From Variovorax sp. PBL-H6 (GTDB lineage Bacteria; Pseudomonadota; Gammaproteobacteria; Burkholderiales; Burkholderiaceae_C), in the NCBI RefSeq assembly GCF_901827155.1, contig NZ_LR594659.1, positions 2,728,001 to 2,792,000 on the forward strand: 64,000 nt of DNA. The letters are read 5' to 3'. The notes beneath the pieces were generated by a model. The model was given only the letters and a program-made list of their open reading frames with translations. It did not search any database and was not told the origin of the DNA. This document shows positions 27,744-35,878 of this stretch, piece after piece (positions within the stretch are counted from its first letter, which is position 1; every line of letters begins with the position of its first letter). The translations under genes were made by a program, and so were the position numbers.

Positions 27744-29735
27744 TCAGCGCGGCCAGGCGAGATGTCGGAACTCGGCACGCAGGGCCGGCAACGTGAGCTT
27801 GGGCGAGGCGGCGTAGCGCTGCGCCTCGAGCCGCAGGAGCCAGTCCTGCGCGGCTTGCGAGCCGTCGCCGAAGCGCTCGGCAAGCTGCTGCGCCATCTGG
27901 CGCGGCGGCGTGCCCTCGGGCAGTTCGATGCCGGCCTGCGCGAGGCGCATGCGCGCCTGGCCAAGCAGCCGCAGCCACGGGTCGTGCCGGCTGCGCTCCC
28001 ACAAGGTCCAGGCGGCGCCCCCGAGGCTGGCCATGACCAGCAGGGCCAGCAGCACGGTCGCGAGGTCCTGCAGGCTGGGCGCGTCGAAGCCGAGGTTCTT
28101 CAGCAGGTCGAGCTGGCGGCTCTGCGTGTAGCTGAGCACCCATTGGTTCCAGCCGTTGTTCACCGCTTCCCAGGCAGCGCGCAGGTTCTGTGCGAGGGTG
28201 GGGCTCATGGCGTCCACTGCGCCGGCGAACAGCCCGGGCTGCGGCACCAGGCGCTGGAACTGGCCGACGCGGTCGGGCGAGATCGCGCCGGTCGGGTCGA
28301 CGCGCACCCAGCCTGTGTTCTCTTCCCATACCTCTGCCCAGGCATGCGCGTCGCTGTGGCGCAGCGTCCAGTAGTTGTCGACGCCGTTGAGCTCGCCCCC
28401 CTGGTAGCCCGTCACGATGCGCGCCGGAATGTCGAGCGCGCGCATCAACACCACGAAGGCCGAGGCGATGTGCTCGCAGAAGCCGGCCTTCCTGTCGAAC
28501 CAGAATTCGTCCGCGGTCTCGTTGCCGTAGACGCCGGGCTCCAGCGTGTAGCTGTAGCCGCCGGTCCGCAGCCGCCGCAGCGCGGCCTGCACGAAGGCGC
28601 TGGTGCCTGCGCTCGCGAGGGCAGGGTCGCTCTTCATCTGCGCGGCCAGCGCAAGGGTGCGCGGGTTGGAGCCCGCAGGCAGGGCCACGTAGGGACGCAG
28701 GGCGACGCCGCGGCGCTGCGGACCGCTCTGGAACTGCGTGTAGCTCTCGGCCCGGTAGCGCACCAGGTCGCTGATCGGTCGGTTTGCGACCCATTGCAGG
28801 TCGGCCGTGCCGAAGAGCTCGTAGCCCGGCAGCTCGGGTTTCTGCGGCGTGGCGTCGAGCGTCAAGAGCCAGGGCCGGTTGCTCGCCTCCAGCGTGACCT
28901 GGTAGCCGATGGGCTGGCCCTGCACGCGCACGTTCTGGGCGCCGCGCGTGAGCAGCGGCGAAGCCGTCCATTCGCGGCCGTCGAAGCGCGACAGCACCGG
29001 GCCGCGGAAGTACAGGTCGCGTTGCGCCGGCACCCGGTCACCGTCGAACTTGATGCGTGCGGCGATACCGTCGTCCAGCGCAAGCTGCGCGATGCTCCCG
29101 ACGCGCATCGTGTTCGACAGGCCGCTGCGCCCGGCCATGGCATCGCTCGGCGTGCCCCACAGCGGCGCCATGCGCGGGAAGAGCAGGAACAGCACCAGCA
29201 TGATCGGCGCCCCGAGCAAGGCCATCCACCCGGCGGTGCGGGCAGCCTGCATCAGCGGCGGCCGGCCGACCGGCATGTGGGCGTTGACCAGCGCGGTCAG
29301 CAGGCCCAGCAGTGCCAGCAGCATGGCGAATGCCGTCGGCAGTGCCTGCGAGTAGAAGAAGTTGGTGAGCATCGTGAAGAAGCCCAGGAAGAAGACCACG
29401 AAGGCATCTCGGCGTGCGCGCAGCTCGAGCGTCTTGAGCGCCAGGAGGATCACGATCAGCGTGACGCCCGCGTCGCGGCCCAGCAGGGTGCGGTAGGTGG
29501 CGTAGGTGGCGAGCAGCGTGGCGGCGAGCAGGCCGGCGCGCCACCACTTGCTGGGCAGCGGTCGGGCTTGCACCGCCAGGCTGCCGCGCCAGAGCAGCAC
29601 GACTGCGGCGAGGGTGCTGCACCACCAGGGGATGTTGCGCAGCTGGGGCAGCAGGATGAGGGCGATCACGCCCAGCAGGAAGAGCGTGTCCCTGGCTTCG
29701 CGGGGAAGGGACTGGAGCCTGGCTGCGAGCGTCAT
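27744..29735 (-). CDS. TgpA-like membrane transglutaminase (DUF3488/DUF4129)
   Basis: The 663-residue protein starts MTLAARLQSLPREARDTLFL. It has an N-terminal membrane region of about six helices (TgpA_N), then a periplasmic transglutaminase core with Cys in KAGFCEHIASAF, His in HSDAHAWAEVW and Asp in WVRVDPTGAIS. A further helix (VLLALLVMASLGGAAWTLW) and a cytoplasmic DUF4129-like tail follow. The Pseudomonas aeruginosa homologue TgpA is essential and has a periplasmic transglutaminase domain. MoxR, DUF58 and TgpA genes form a conserved trio, present here in order with a 4-bp gap to the DUF58 gene. Confidence 0.93.
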   Translation of the reverse strand: MTLAARLQSLPREARDTLFLLGVIALILLPQLRNIPWWCSTLAAVVLLWRGSLAVQARPLPSKWWRAGLLAATLLATYATYRTLLGRDAGVTLIVILLALKTLELRARRDAFVVFFLGFFTMLTNFFYSQALPTAFAMLLALLGLLTALVNAHMPVGRPPLMQAARTAGWMALLGAPIMLVLFLLFPRMAPLWGTPSDAMAGRSGLSNTMRVGSIAQLALDDGIAARIKFDGDRVPAQRDLYFRGPVLSRFDGREWTASPLLTRGAQNVRVQGQPIGYQVTLEASNRPWLLTLDATPQKPELPGYELFGTADLQWVANRPISDLVRYRAESYTQFQSGPQRRGVALRPYVALPAGSNPRTLALAAQMKSDPALASAGTSAFVQAALRRLRTGGYSYTLEPGVYGNETADEFWFDRKAGFCEHIASAFVVLMRALDIPARIVTGYQGGELNGVDNYWTLRHSDAHAWAEVWEENTGWVRVDPTGAISPDRVGQFQRLVPQPGLFAGAVDAMSPTLAQNLRAAWEAVNNGWNQWVLSYTQSRQLDLLKNLGFDAPSLQDLATVLLALLVMASLGGAAWTLWERSRHDPWLRLLGQARMRLAQAGIELPEGTPPRQMAQQLAERFGDGSQAAQDWLLRLEAQRYAASPKLTLPALRAEFRHLAWPR

Positions 29736-29739
29736 GTTC

Positions 29740-30726
29740 TCAACAGAGCGCCAGCGTTTCCAGGCAACGTCGCCTGTGAGCCTCGCCTTGGGAAGGCGCG
29801 ACGGTCCGCCCCGCGATGCGCAATCCGTAGTCCACCCCAAGCCGCTCCGCCATCAACACCCAGGCACAAAGCCGCGACAGGCGGCCTTCGGGATCCGCGA
29901 CTCCGGTGGCCTGGCCATCCAGCCAGAGCTCGTGCCTTTGCGCCTGCTGCGTGTCGCGGCTCACCAGGTCTTCCGACCCCGTGGCCTGGGCCCGCGCGGC
30001 CCGCTTCCAGACCACGAGCTTCAGCGGATCGCCGCGCCGGTAGGCGCGTACGCCGTCGTATTCGCCGGCCACGCTGGCGCGCAGTGCCGAAGAAGCGGCC
30101 TGGCCGGCCAGCGGCTCGCCCGGCGGCAGCGGCGGCGGGTGCGGCTCGGGCGAGGGATAGACCAGCACCTTCGAGGCCGGCCGCCACACGGTCCAGACGC
30201 GGAAGGTGCCGAGCGGGAAGCGGGTCTCGGCGGTGAGCGTGGGGACCGGATGCAGGCCACGGCGATCGGGCTGGAAGGCCACCTCGACCGTGGAGCTGCC
30301 CTGCGCGGGCACGTCGCTCCACGCCCACTGCCCACTGTGGCGAACCGCCAGGCCGATGCCGTAGCGGGTACTGCGCCGCGCGTTGTGCAGCACCACGCGC
30401 AGCACGGCCGCGGCGCCCGCGAACTGCGGGTCGGGCGCCATCAGGCGCAGCTCCAGCCCGCGCAGCGTGCCGTGGCTCACGTGCATGCCGACCGCTACGC
30501 TGCCGGCCAGCAGGAAGGTCAGCAGGTAGCCCAGGTTGAGCTGGTAGTTGATCGACGCGATCAGCAGCAGCAGCAGCGTGGCGGCCAGCATCCAGCCGGC
30601 CTTCGTGGGAACGATGTAGACATTGCGCTGGGTCAGCTCGAGTGTGTCCGAGGGCGGCCGGCGCGACAGGAACCAGCCGTCGATGCGCGAGCGGACCGGA
30701 ACGAAGAGGCGCGCAGCCCGATTCAC
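29740..30726 (-). CDS. DUF58 domain-containing membrane protein
   Basis: The 328-residue protein starts with a GTG that overlaps the MoxR stop (GTGA). Two adjacent hydrophobic helices near residues 40-85 (GWMLAATLLLLLIASINYQL; GYLLTFLLAGSVAVGM) are followed by the DUF58 von Willebrand A-like region with the signature GEYDGVRAYRRGDPLKLVVWKRAAR. DUF58 proteins work with MoxR AAA+ ATPases, which are thought to load or activate VWA-type partners. The C-terminus retains the expected length. Confidence 0.9.
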   Translation of the reverse strand: MNRAARLFVPVRSRIDGWFLSRRPPSDTLELTQRNVYIVPTKAGWMLAATLLLLLIASINYQLNLGYLLTFLLAGSVAVGMHVSHGTLRGLELRLMAPDPQFAGAAAVLRVVLHNARRSTRYGIGLAVRHSGQWAWSDVPAQGSSTVEVAFQPDRRGLHPVPTLTAETRFPLGTFRVWTVWRPASKVLVYPSPEPHPPPLPPGEPLAGQAASSALRASVAGEYDGVRAYRRGDPLKLVVWKRAARAQATGSEDLVSRDTQQAQRHELWLDGQATGVADPEGRLSRLCAWVLMAERLGVDYGLRIAGRTVAPSQGEAHRRRCLETLALC

Positions 30727-31655
30727 GGCAAGGGCACGGCGGCGACCATCGCGCGCACCTGCTCGGTCGCGCCGCGGCCGGCATCGCCGACAGGGGTGAG
30801 GCGATGTGCGATGGTTTGCGGCAGCACGGCCTGCACGTCGTCGGGCGCCGCGTAGTCGCGGTTGGCCAGCAGCGCCTGCGCCTTGGCGGCGCGCAGTACC
30901 GCGATGCCCGCGCGCGGTGACAGGCCCTGCAGGAACCATCGGCCCGACCGGGTCGCGGCGATCAGGTCCTGCACGTAGTTCAACAGCGGCTCGGCCGCAT
31001 GCACCTGCAGCACACGCTGCTGCAGCGCGGTAAGTTCGCCGGCGGTCAACAGGGCGGGCAGGCCGGCCAGCATCTCGCGACGGTCGGCGCCCGCCAGCAG
31101 TTCGCGCTCTGCGGCGCGGTCGGGATAGCCCAGCGAGATGCGCATCAGGAAGCGGTCGAGCTGCGATTCGGGCAGCGCGAAGGTGCCCAGCTGATCGTGC
31201 GGATTTTGCGTCGCGATCACGAAGAAGGGGCTCGGAAGAGGGCGGGTCTCGCCTTCGACCGTGACCTGCTTCTCCTCCATCGCCTCGAGCAGCGCACTCT
31301 GCGTCTTGGGGCTGGCCCGATTGATCTCGTCGGCCAACAGCACCTGGGCGAATATCGGCCCGGGATGGAAGACGAAGGCCTGCTGCCCCCGATCGTAGAT
31401 GGCGACGCCCGACAGGTCGCCGGGCATCAGGTCGGCGGTGAACTGGACGCGCGAGAACTGCAGCCCGAAGGTGTGCGAGAGCGCGTGGGCGAGGGTGGTC
31501 TTGCCGACTCCCGGCACGTCCTCGATCAGCAGGTGGCCGCCGGCCAGAAGGCAGGCCACGCAATCGCGCACCTGCGCATCTTTGCCCACGATCACCGTGT
31601 TAAGCTGACCGAGCAAACTGGCGAGCTTCGCGGCCACGTCCATTTTTGTATCCAT
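30723..31655 (-). CDS. MoxR-family AAA+ ATPase
   Basis: The 310-residue protein has Walker A EDVPGVGKTTLA, Walker B LLADEINRASPKTQSALLEA-MEE, sensor 1 VIATQNPHDQ and the C-terminal lid with GLSPRAGIAVLRAAKA. MoxR ATPases are chaperone-like remodellers acting with VWA/DUF58 proteins. ATG 31655 (MDTKMDVAAK) or ATG 31643 may be the start; neither has a good Shine-Dalgarno. It heads the five-gene minus-strand run MoxR-DUF58-TgpA-MltB-HD and is divergent from the HDAC-family gene. Confidence 0.93.
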   Translation of the reverse strand: MDTKMDVAAKLASLLGQLNTVIVGKDAQVRDCVACLLAGGHLLIEDVPGVGKTTLAHALSHTFGLQFSRVQFTADLMPGDLSGVAIYDRGQQAFVFHPGPIFAQVLLADEINRASPKTQSALLEAMEEKQVTVEGETRPLPSPFFVIATQNPHDQLGTFALPESQLDRFLMRISLGYPDRAAERELLAGADRREMLAGLPALLTAGELTALQQRVLQVHAAEPLLNYVQDLIAATRSGRWFLQGLSPRAGIAVLRAAKAQALLANRDYAAPDDVQAVLPQTIAHRLTPVGDAGRGATEQVRAMVAAVPLP

Positions 31656-31718
31656 ATGCAAACAATACCGTAAGCCTGGCGGCCCCATGCCGCGTGAGGC
31701 CTCCGATGCGAGTCGATC

Positions 31719-32672
31719 ATGGGCAAAACCGGCTACTTCACACACCGCGACTGCTGGAAGCATGACATGGGTGCGGGCCATCCCGAATGCCCGCAGCGGC
31801 TCGATGCCATCGAGGACCGCCTGCTCCTCACCGGCGTCGCCGATGCCCTTGAACGTGGCGACGTGCCGCTGGCGACCTTGCCGCAGATCACGCGGGCGCA
31901 TGACGTCGAACACATCGAGCACCTCGAGGCCCTGAACCAGCGGCTGGTGGCCGACGAGCCTGCCGGCGGACCCGGCCATGCGCAGCTCGACCCCGACACC
32001 ATGCTCATGCGGTTCACCATGCTGGCGGCGCGCCGCGCGGCCGGTGCGGCCATCGCGGCAACCGACGCCGTGATGTCGGGCGCGCTGGACAACGCCTTCT
32101 GCGCCGTGCGTCCGCCGGGTCACCATGCCTGCCACGACAAGGCCATGGGCTTCTGCTTCATCAACAACGTCGCGGTGGCCGTGCGCCACGCCATCGAGGT
32201 GCACGGGCTGGAGCGCGTCGCGATCGTCGACTTCGACGTCCATCACGGCAACGGGACGGAAGACATCTTCAGCGGCGATCCGCGTGTGCTGATGGTTGGC
32301 ATCTTCCAGCACCCCTTCTATCCGTACAGCGGCGCCGACCATCCGGCGCCCAACATGCTCAACCTGCCGGTGCCGGCCTACACGAAGGGCATGGATGTGC
32401 GCGAGCTGATCGAGGCCTGCTGGATGCCGCGGCTCGACGAATTCCGGCCGCAGATGATCTTCGTGAGTGCCGGCTTCGACGCGCACCGCGACGACGACCT
32501 GGGCCAGTTGCGGCTCAACGAGAACGACTTTGCCTGGATCACCGAGCGCATCCGCGACGTGGCGCGACGCCATGCCGCAGGGCGCATCGTCTCCCTGCTC
32601 GAGGGCGGCTACAACCTCGATGCGCTGGCCACCAGCGTCGAGGCGCATGTCCGGGTGCTGGCAGACCTGTAG
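31719..32672 (+). CDS. histone-deacetylase superfamily amidohydrolase
   Basis: The 317-residue protein has the arginase/deacetylase fold of bacterial HDAC-like amidohydrolases. Visible are the catalytic tandem His in AVRPPGHHACHDKAMGFC, zinc ligands in VDFDVHHGNGTEDIF and VSAGFDAHRDD, and LLEGGYN near the end. Such enzymes remove acyl groups from polyamines, acetoin-derived or other N-acyl compounds, or from protein lysines; the substrate is not predictable here. It is followed 4 bp later by the MscS gene, so they are probably co-transcribed. Confidence 0.93.
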   Translation: MGKTGYFTHRDCWKHDMGAGHPECPQRLDAIEDRLLLTGVADALERGDVPLATLPQITRAHDVEHIEHLEALNQRLVADEPAGGPGHAQLDPDTMLMRFTMLAARRAAGAAIAATDAVMSGALDNAFCAVRPPGHHACHDKAMGFCFINNVAVAVRHAIEVHGLERVAIVDFDVHHGNGTEDIFSGDPRVLMVGIFQHPFYPYSGADHPAPNMLNLPVPAYTKGMDVRELIEACWMPRLDEFRPQMIFVSAGFDAHRDDDLGQLRLNENDFAWITERIRDVARRHAAGRIVSLLEGGYNLDALATSVEAHVRVLADL

Positions 32673-32676
32673 GCCG

Positions 32677-33957
32677 ATGACTCTGGACGACTTCCTCCAG
32701 CGGCTCCGCCAGATTCATGCCGAGACCCTCTGGGTCGAGATTGCCGCGCTGATCGCCTGTGTCGCGCTGGCCTGGGGCATCTGCCGCTGGTTCGGCCGCG
32801 ACCAGCCCAAGGACTCGATCTGGTTCGGCGAACGCACCTTCGATGGGCTGCTGTTCCCGCTGCTGGCACTCGTGCTGACCGATCTTGCGCGCCGCGCCGC
32901 GCTCGATTTCCTGCCGGTGCTGGTGTTGCGCATCGCGGTGTCTGTGTTCCTCTCGCTCGTCGCAATCCGCCTGGTCGCGCGCGTGCTGCGAGCCGTTTTC
33001 CCGACCTCGGCGCTGGTTCGGCTGGTCGAGCGCACAGTCTCCTGGCTGGCCTGGATCGCAGCAGTGCTCTGGATCGTCGGCCTGCTGCCGGCCGTGCTGA
33101 CCGAGCTCGACAACATCACGCTCTCGTTCGGAAAGAACGAGGTCAGCCTGCGCACCATGCTCGAAGGCGCGCTGTCCGCCGCGCTGGTGCTGGTGATCGC
33201 CTTGTGGATCGCGTCGACCGTTGAAAAGCGCGTTCTTCAAACCGCGCTGACCGACCTTTCCATGCGCAAGGTGGCCTCGAACGCCCTCCGCGCCATCCTG
33301 CTGCTGGTCGGGCTGCTCTTTGCCTTGTCGGCGGTGGGCGTGGACCTGACGGCGCTGTCGGTGCTGGGCGGTGCCCTGGGTGTCGGCCTGGGCTTCGGCC
33401 TGCAGAAGCTCGCCGCCAACTATGTGAGCGGCTTCGTGATCCTGCTCGAGCGGTCGATCCGCATCGGCGACAACGTGAAGGTCGACGGCTTCGAGGGCCG
33501 CATCACGGACATCAAGACCCGCTACACGCTGGTCAGGGCGGGCAACGGGCGCGAGTCGATCGTGCCGAACGAATCTCTGATCACGAGCCGCGTCGAGAAC
33601 CTCTCGATGGCCGATCTCAAGTTCAACATCACGACCAGCATCGTGGTGGGCTACGACAGCGACGTGGCGCAGGTGATCGGGATCCTCTGCGGTGCGGCGA
33701 CCGCGCAGCCGCGCGTGATGAAGGACCCGGCGCCCGTGGCCTACCTGGGCAACTTCGCGCCCGACGGACTGGAGTTCAGCCTCAACGTCTGGGTCGCCGA
33801 CCCTCACAACGGCAAGGACAACCTGCGCTCGGCGATCAACATCGCCATCCTCGAGGGCATGCGCAAGGCGAAGATCGACATTCCCTACCCCCAGCGCGTG
33901 CTGCGCGTCGAATCGTTACCAACTGGCGTGCCGTCTGCCGGCGATGCTCGCCTATAA
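32677..33957 (+). CDS. MscS-family mechanosensitive ion channel
   Basis: The 426-residue inner-membrane protein has about five N-terminal helices before the conserved MscS module. The pore helix reads SVLGGALGVGLGFGLQKLAAN (Gly/Ala-packed TM3 equivalent), followed by the beta domain with GDNVKVDGFEGRITDIKTRYT and IVPNESLITSRVENLS. It is longer than E. coli MscS (286), with extra N-terminal helices. It releases solutes on hypo-osmotic shock. Its last codons overlap a TATAAT box that may belong to the etf promoter. Confidence 0.93.
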   Translation: MTLDDFLQRLRQIHAETLWVEIAALIACVALAWGICRWFGRDQPKDSIWFGERTFDGLLFPLLALVLTDLARRAALDFLPVLVLRIAVSVFLSLVAIRLVARVLRAVFPTSALVRLVERTVSWLAWIAAVLWIVGLLPAVLTELDNITLSFGKNEVSLRTMLEGALSAALVLVIALWIASTVEKRVLQTALTDLSMRKVASNALRAILLLVGLLFALSAVGVDLTALSVLGGALGVGLGFGLQKLAANYVSGFVILLERSIRIGDNVKVDGFEGRITDIKTRYTLVRAGNGRESIVPNESLITSRVENLSMADLKFNITTSIVVGYDSDVAQVIGILCGAATAQPRVMKDPAPVAYLGNFAPDGLEFSLNVWVADPHNGKDNLRSAINIAILEGMRKAKIDIPYPQRVLRVESLPTGVPSAGDARL

Positions 33958-33986
33958 TCGCAAAAAAGCACGACCGTTCTTTTTTG
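33953..33986 (+). promoter_or_regulatory. possible promoter -10 and A/T inverted repeat before etfBA
   Basis: A perfect TATAAT lies at 33953-33958 across the mscS stop codon, but no good -35 is found at 16-18 bp upstream. Immediately downstream, CAAAAAAG (33961-33968) and CTTTTTTG (33979-33986) form an inverted repeat with a 10-base loop. This could be a weak terminator of mscS or an element of the etfBA leader. The 142-bp gap to etfB holds no other gene. Confidence 0.3.
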
Positions 33987-34099
33987 TTTTCTGCGCCGCG
34001 GCGCCCCATGATTGAAATGAACAGTTCGCGCAGAGGCCGGCGCCTAAAATCTTCGGTTCCTCTGCACCCCCAGTTTTGCAATTCAATGGAGTCAAGCCA

Positions 34100-34849
34100 A
34101 TGAAGGTCCTGGTCCCCGTCAAGCGGGTCGTCGACTACAACGTCAAAGTGCGCGTCAAGAGCGACGGCACCGGTGTCGATATCGCCAACGTCAAGATGAG
34201 CATGAACCCCTTCGACGAGATCGCCGTCGAAGAAGCGGTGAGGCTCAAGGAAAAGGGCGTGGCCACCGAGATCATTGCCGTGTCCTGCGGAGACGCCAAG
34301 TGCCAGGAGACCCTGCGCACCGCCATGGCGATCGGTGCCGACCGCGGCATCCTCGTCGAGACCACCGAAGAGCTCCAGCCCCTGGCAGTGGCCAAGCTGC
34401 TGAAGGCGCTGGTGGACAAGGAACAGCCTTCGCTCATCATCCTCGGCAAACAGGCGATCGACGATGACGCCAACCAGACAGGTCAGATGCTGGCTGCTCT
34501 CGCGGATCTTCCTCAAGCCACCTTCGCCAGCAAGGTCGAAGTGTCCGGCGACAAGGTCAACGTCACCCGCGAGGTCGATGGCGGCCTCGAAACCATCTCC
34601 CTCACGCTGCCCGCGGTCATCACGACCGACCTGCGCCTGAACGAGCCGCGCTACGTCACCTTGCCCAACATCATGAAGGCCAAGAAGAAGCAGCTCGACA
34701 CCTTCAAGCCCGAGGACCTGGGCGTGGACGCCAAGCCGCGCCTGAAGACGCTCAAGGTGACCGAACCGCCGAAGCGCGGCGCCGGCATCAAGGTGCCCGA
34801 TGTCGCCACGCTGGTGGACAAGCTCAAGAACGAAGCCAAGGTGATCTGA
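34100..34849 (+). CDS. etfB: electron transfer flavoprotein subunit beta
   Basis: The 249-residue protein starts [20 protein letters not shown] and has the family signature [31 protein letters not shown] and the AMP-binding region GADRGILVE. With EtfA it forms the soluble flavoprotein that accepts electrons from acyl-CoA dehydrogenases and passes them to ETF:quinone oxidoreductase. The short in-frame extension to 34076 lacks homology and was excluded. etfA follows 12 bp later. Confidence 0.96.
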   Translation: MKVLVPVKRVVDYNVKVRVKSDGTGVDIANVKMSMNPFDEIAVEEAVRLKEKGVATEIIAVSCGDAKCQETLRTAMAIGADRGILVETTEELQPLAVAKLLKALVDKEQPSLIILGKQAIDDDANQTGQMLAALADLPQATFASKVEVSGDKVNVTREVDGGLETISLTLPAVITTDLRLNEPRYVTLPNIMKAKKKQLDTFKPEDLGVDAKPRLKTLKVTEPPKRGAGIKVPDVATLVDKLKNEAKVI

Positions 34850-34861
34850 GGAGGAATCGAC

Positions 34862-35797
34862 ATGACCGTACTCGTTATCGCAGAACACGACCACGCCACC
34901 GTCAAGCCGGCGACCCTGAACACCGTGACCGCGGGCATCGCCTGCCAGAGCGGCGATGTGCACGTGCTGGTGGCCGGCGCCAATGCGGCCGAAGCGGCAG
35001 CCGCGGCCGCCAAGATCGTCGGCGTGGCCAAGGTGATCGCCGCCGACAGCCCGAGCCTGGCCGAGAACCTGGCGGAGAACGTCGCCGCCCAGGTGCTGGC
35101 CATCGCCAGGAACTACAGCCACATCCTGTTCCCGGCCACGGCCAACGGCAAGAACGTCGCGCCTCGCGTGGCGGCCAAGCTCGACGTGGCGCAGATCAGC
35201 GACGTCACCAAGGTCGACAGCCCCGACACCTTCGAGCGTCCGATCTACGCGGGCAATGCCATTGCAACCGTGCAGAGCAGCGACGCCATCAAGGTCGTCA
35301 CGGTGCGCACCACCGGCTTCGACGCCGCTGCTGCCACGGGTGGCAGCGCCTCGGTAGAAAACGCCGAAGGCGTGGCCGACAGCGGCAAGTCGACCTTCGT
35401 CGGCCGCGAAGTTACCAAGAGCGATCGCCCCGAGTTGACCGCCGCCAAGATCATCGTGAGCGGTGGACGTGCGCTCGGCAGTTCCGAGAAGTTCACGGAG
35501 GTGATGACGCCCCTCGCCGACAAGCTCAACGCGGGCCTCGGTGCAAGCCGTGCCGCGGTGGACGCGGGCTACGCCCCGAACGACTGGCAGGTGGGCCAGA
35601 CCGGCAAGATCGTGGCGCCGCAGCTCTACATCGCCTGCGGCATCTCGGGCGCGATCCAGCATCTGGCGGGCATGAAGGACTCGAAGGTGATCGTGGCGAT
35701 CAACAAGGACCCGGAAGCACCCATCTTCAGCGTGGCCGACTACGGGCTCGAGGCGGACCTGTTCACGGCGGTGCCGGAACTGGTCAAGGCACTCTAA
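34862..35797 (+). CDS. etfA: electron transfer flavoprotein subunit alpha
   Basis: The 311-residue protein starts [20 protein letters not shown] after GAGGAA. The C-terminal FAD-binding domain shows [14 protein letters not shown] sequence ([18 protein letters not shown]), [23 protein letters not shown] and [20 protein letters not shown]. It pairs with EtfB. It is followed by a clear terminator, so etfBA forms its own transcript, with the acyl-CoA dehydrogenase gene read from its own signals or by read-through. Confidence 0.96.
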   Translation: MTVLVIAEHDHATVKPATLNTVTAGIACQSGDVHVLVAGANAAEAAAAAAKIVGVAKVIAADSPSLAENLAENVAAQVLAIARNYSHILFPATANGKNVAPRVAAKLDVAQISDVTKVDSPDTFERPIYAGNAIATVQSSDAIKVVTVRTTGFDAAAATGGSASVENAEGVADSGKSTFVGREVTKSDRPELTAAKIIVSGGRALGSSEKFTEVMTPLADKLNAGLGASRAAVDAGYAPNDWQVGQTGKIVAPQLYIACGISGAIQHLAGMKDSKVIVAINKDPEAPIFSVADYGLEADLFTAVPELVKAL

Positions 35798-35828
35798 GCA
35801 CCTTCGGCGAACCGACCGTCGAAACAAC

Positions 35829-35853
35829 AGGGCATCGTTCGCGATGCCCTTTT
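35829..35853 (+). terminator. rho-independent terminator after etfA
   Basis: AGGGCATCG (35829-35837), a TTCG tetraloop and CGATGCCCT (35842-35850) form a perfect 9-bp stem followed by TTT. It lies 31 bp beyond the etfA stop and just before the acyl-CoA dehydrogenase Shine-Dalgarno. Confidence 0.87.
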
Positions 35854-35878
35854 CATATCTGCCGCATTGGAGACCTTC

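Noticed and set aside
26199-30236. Long plus-strand open frame (about 1345 codons) opposite HD, MltB and TgpA genes
   Set aside because: It is low-complexity Arg/Ala/Gly sequence with no domain; all minus-strand genes beneath it are recognised families.
34012-34050. TTGAAA and TAAAAT as a promoter for etfB
   Set aside because: The spacer is 27 bp, far outside the 16-18 bp range.
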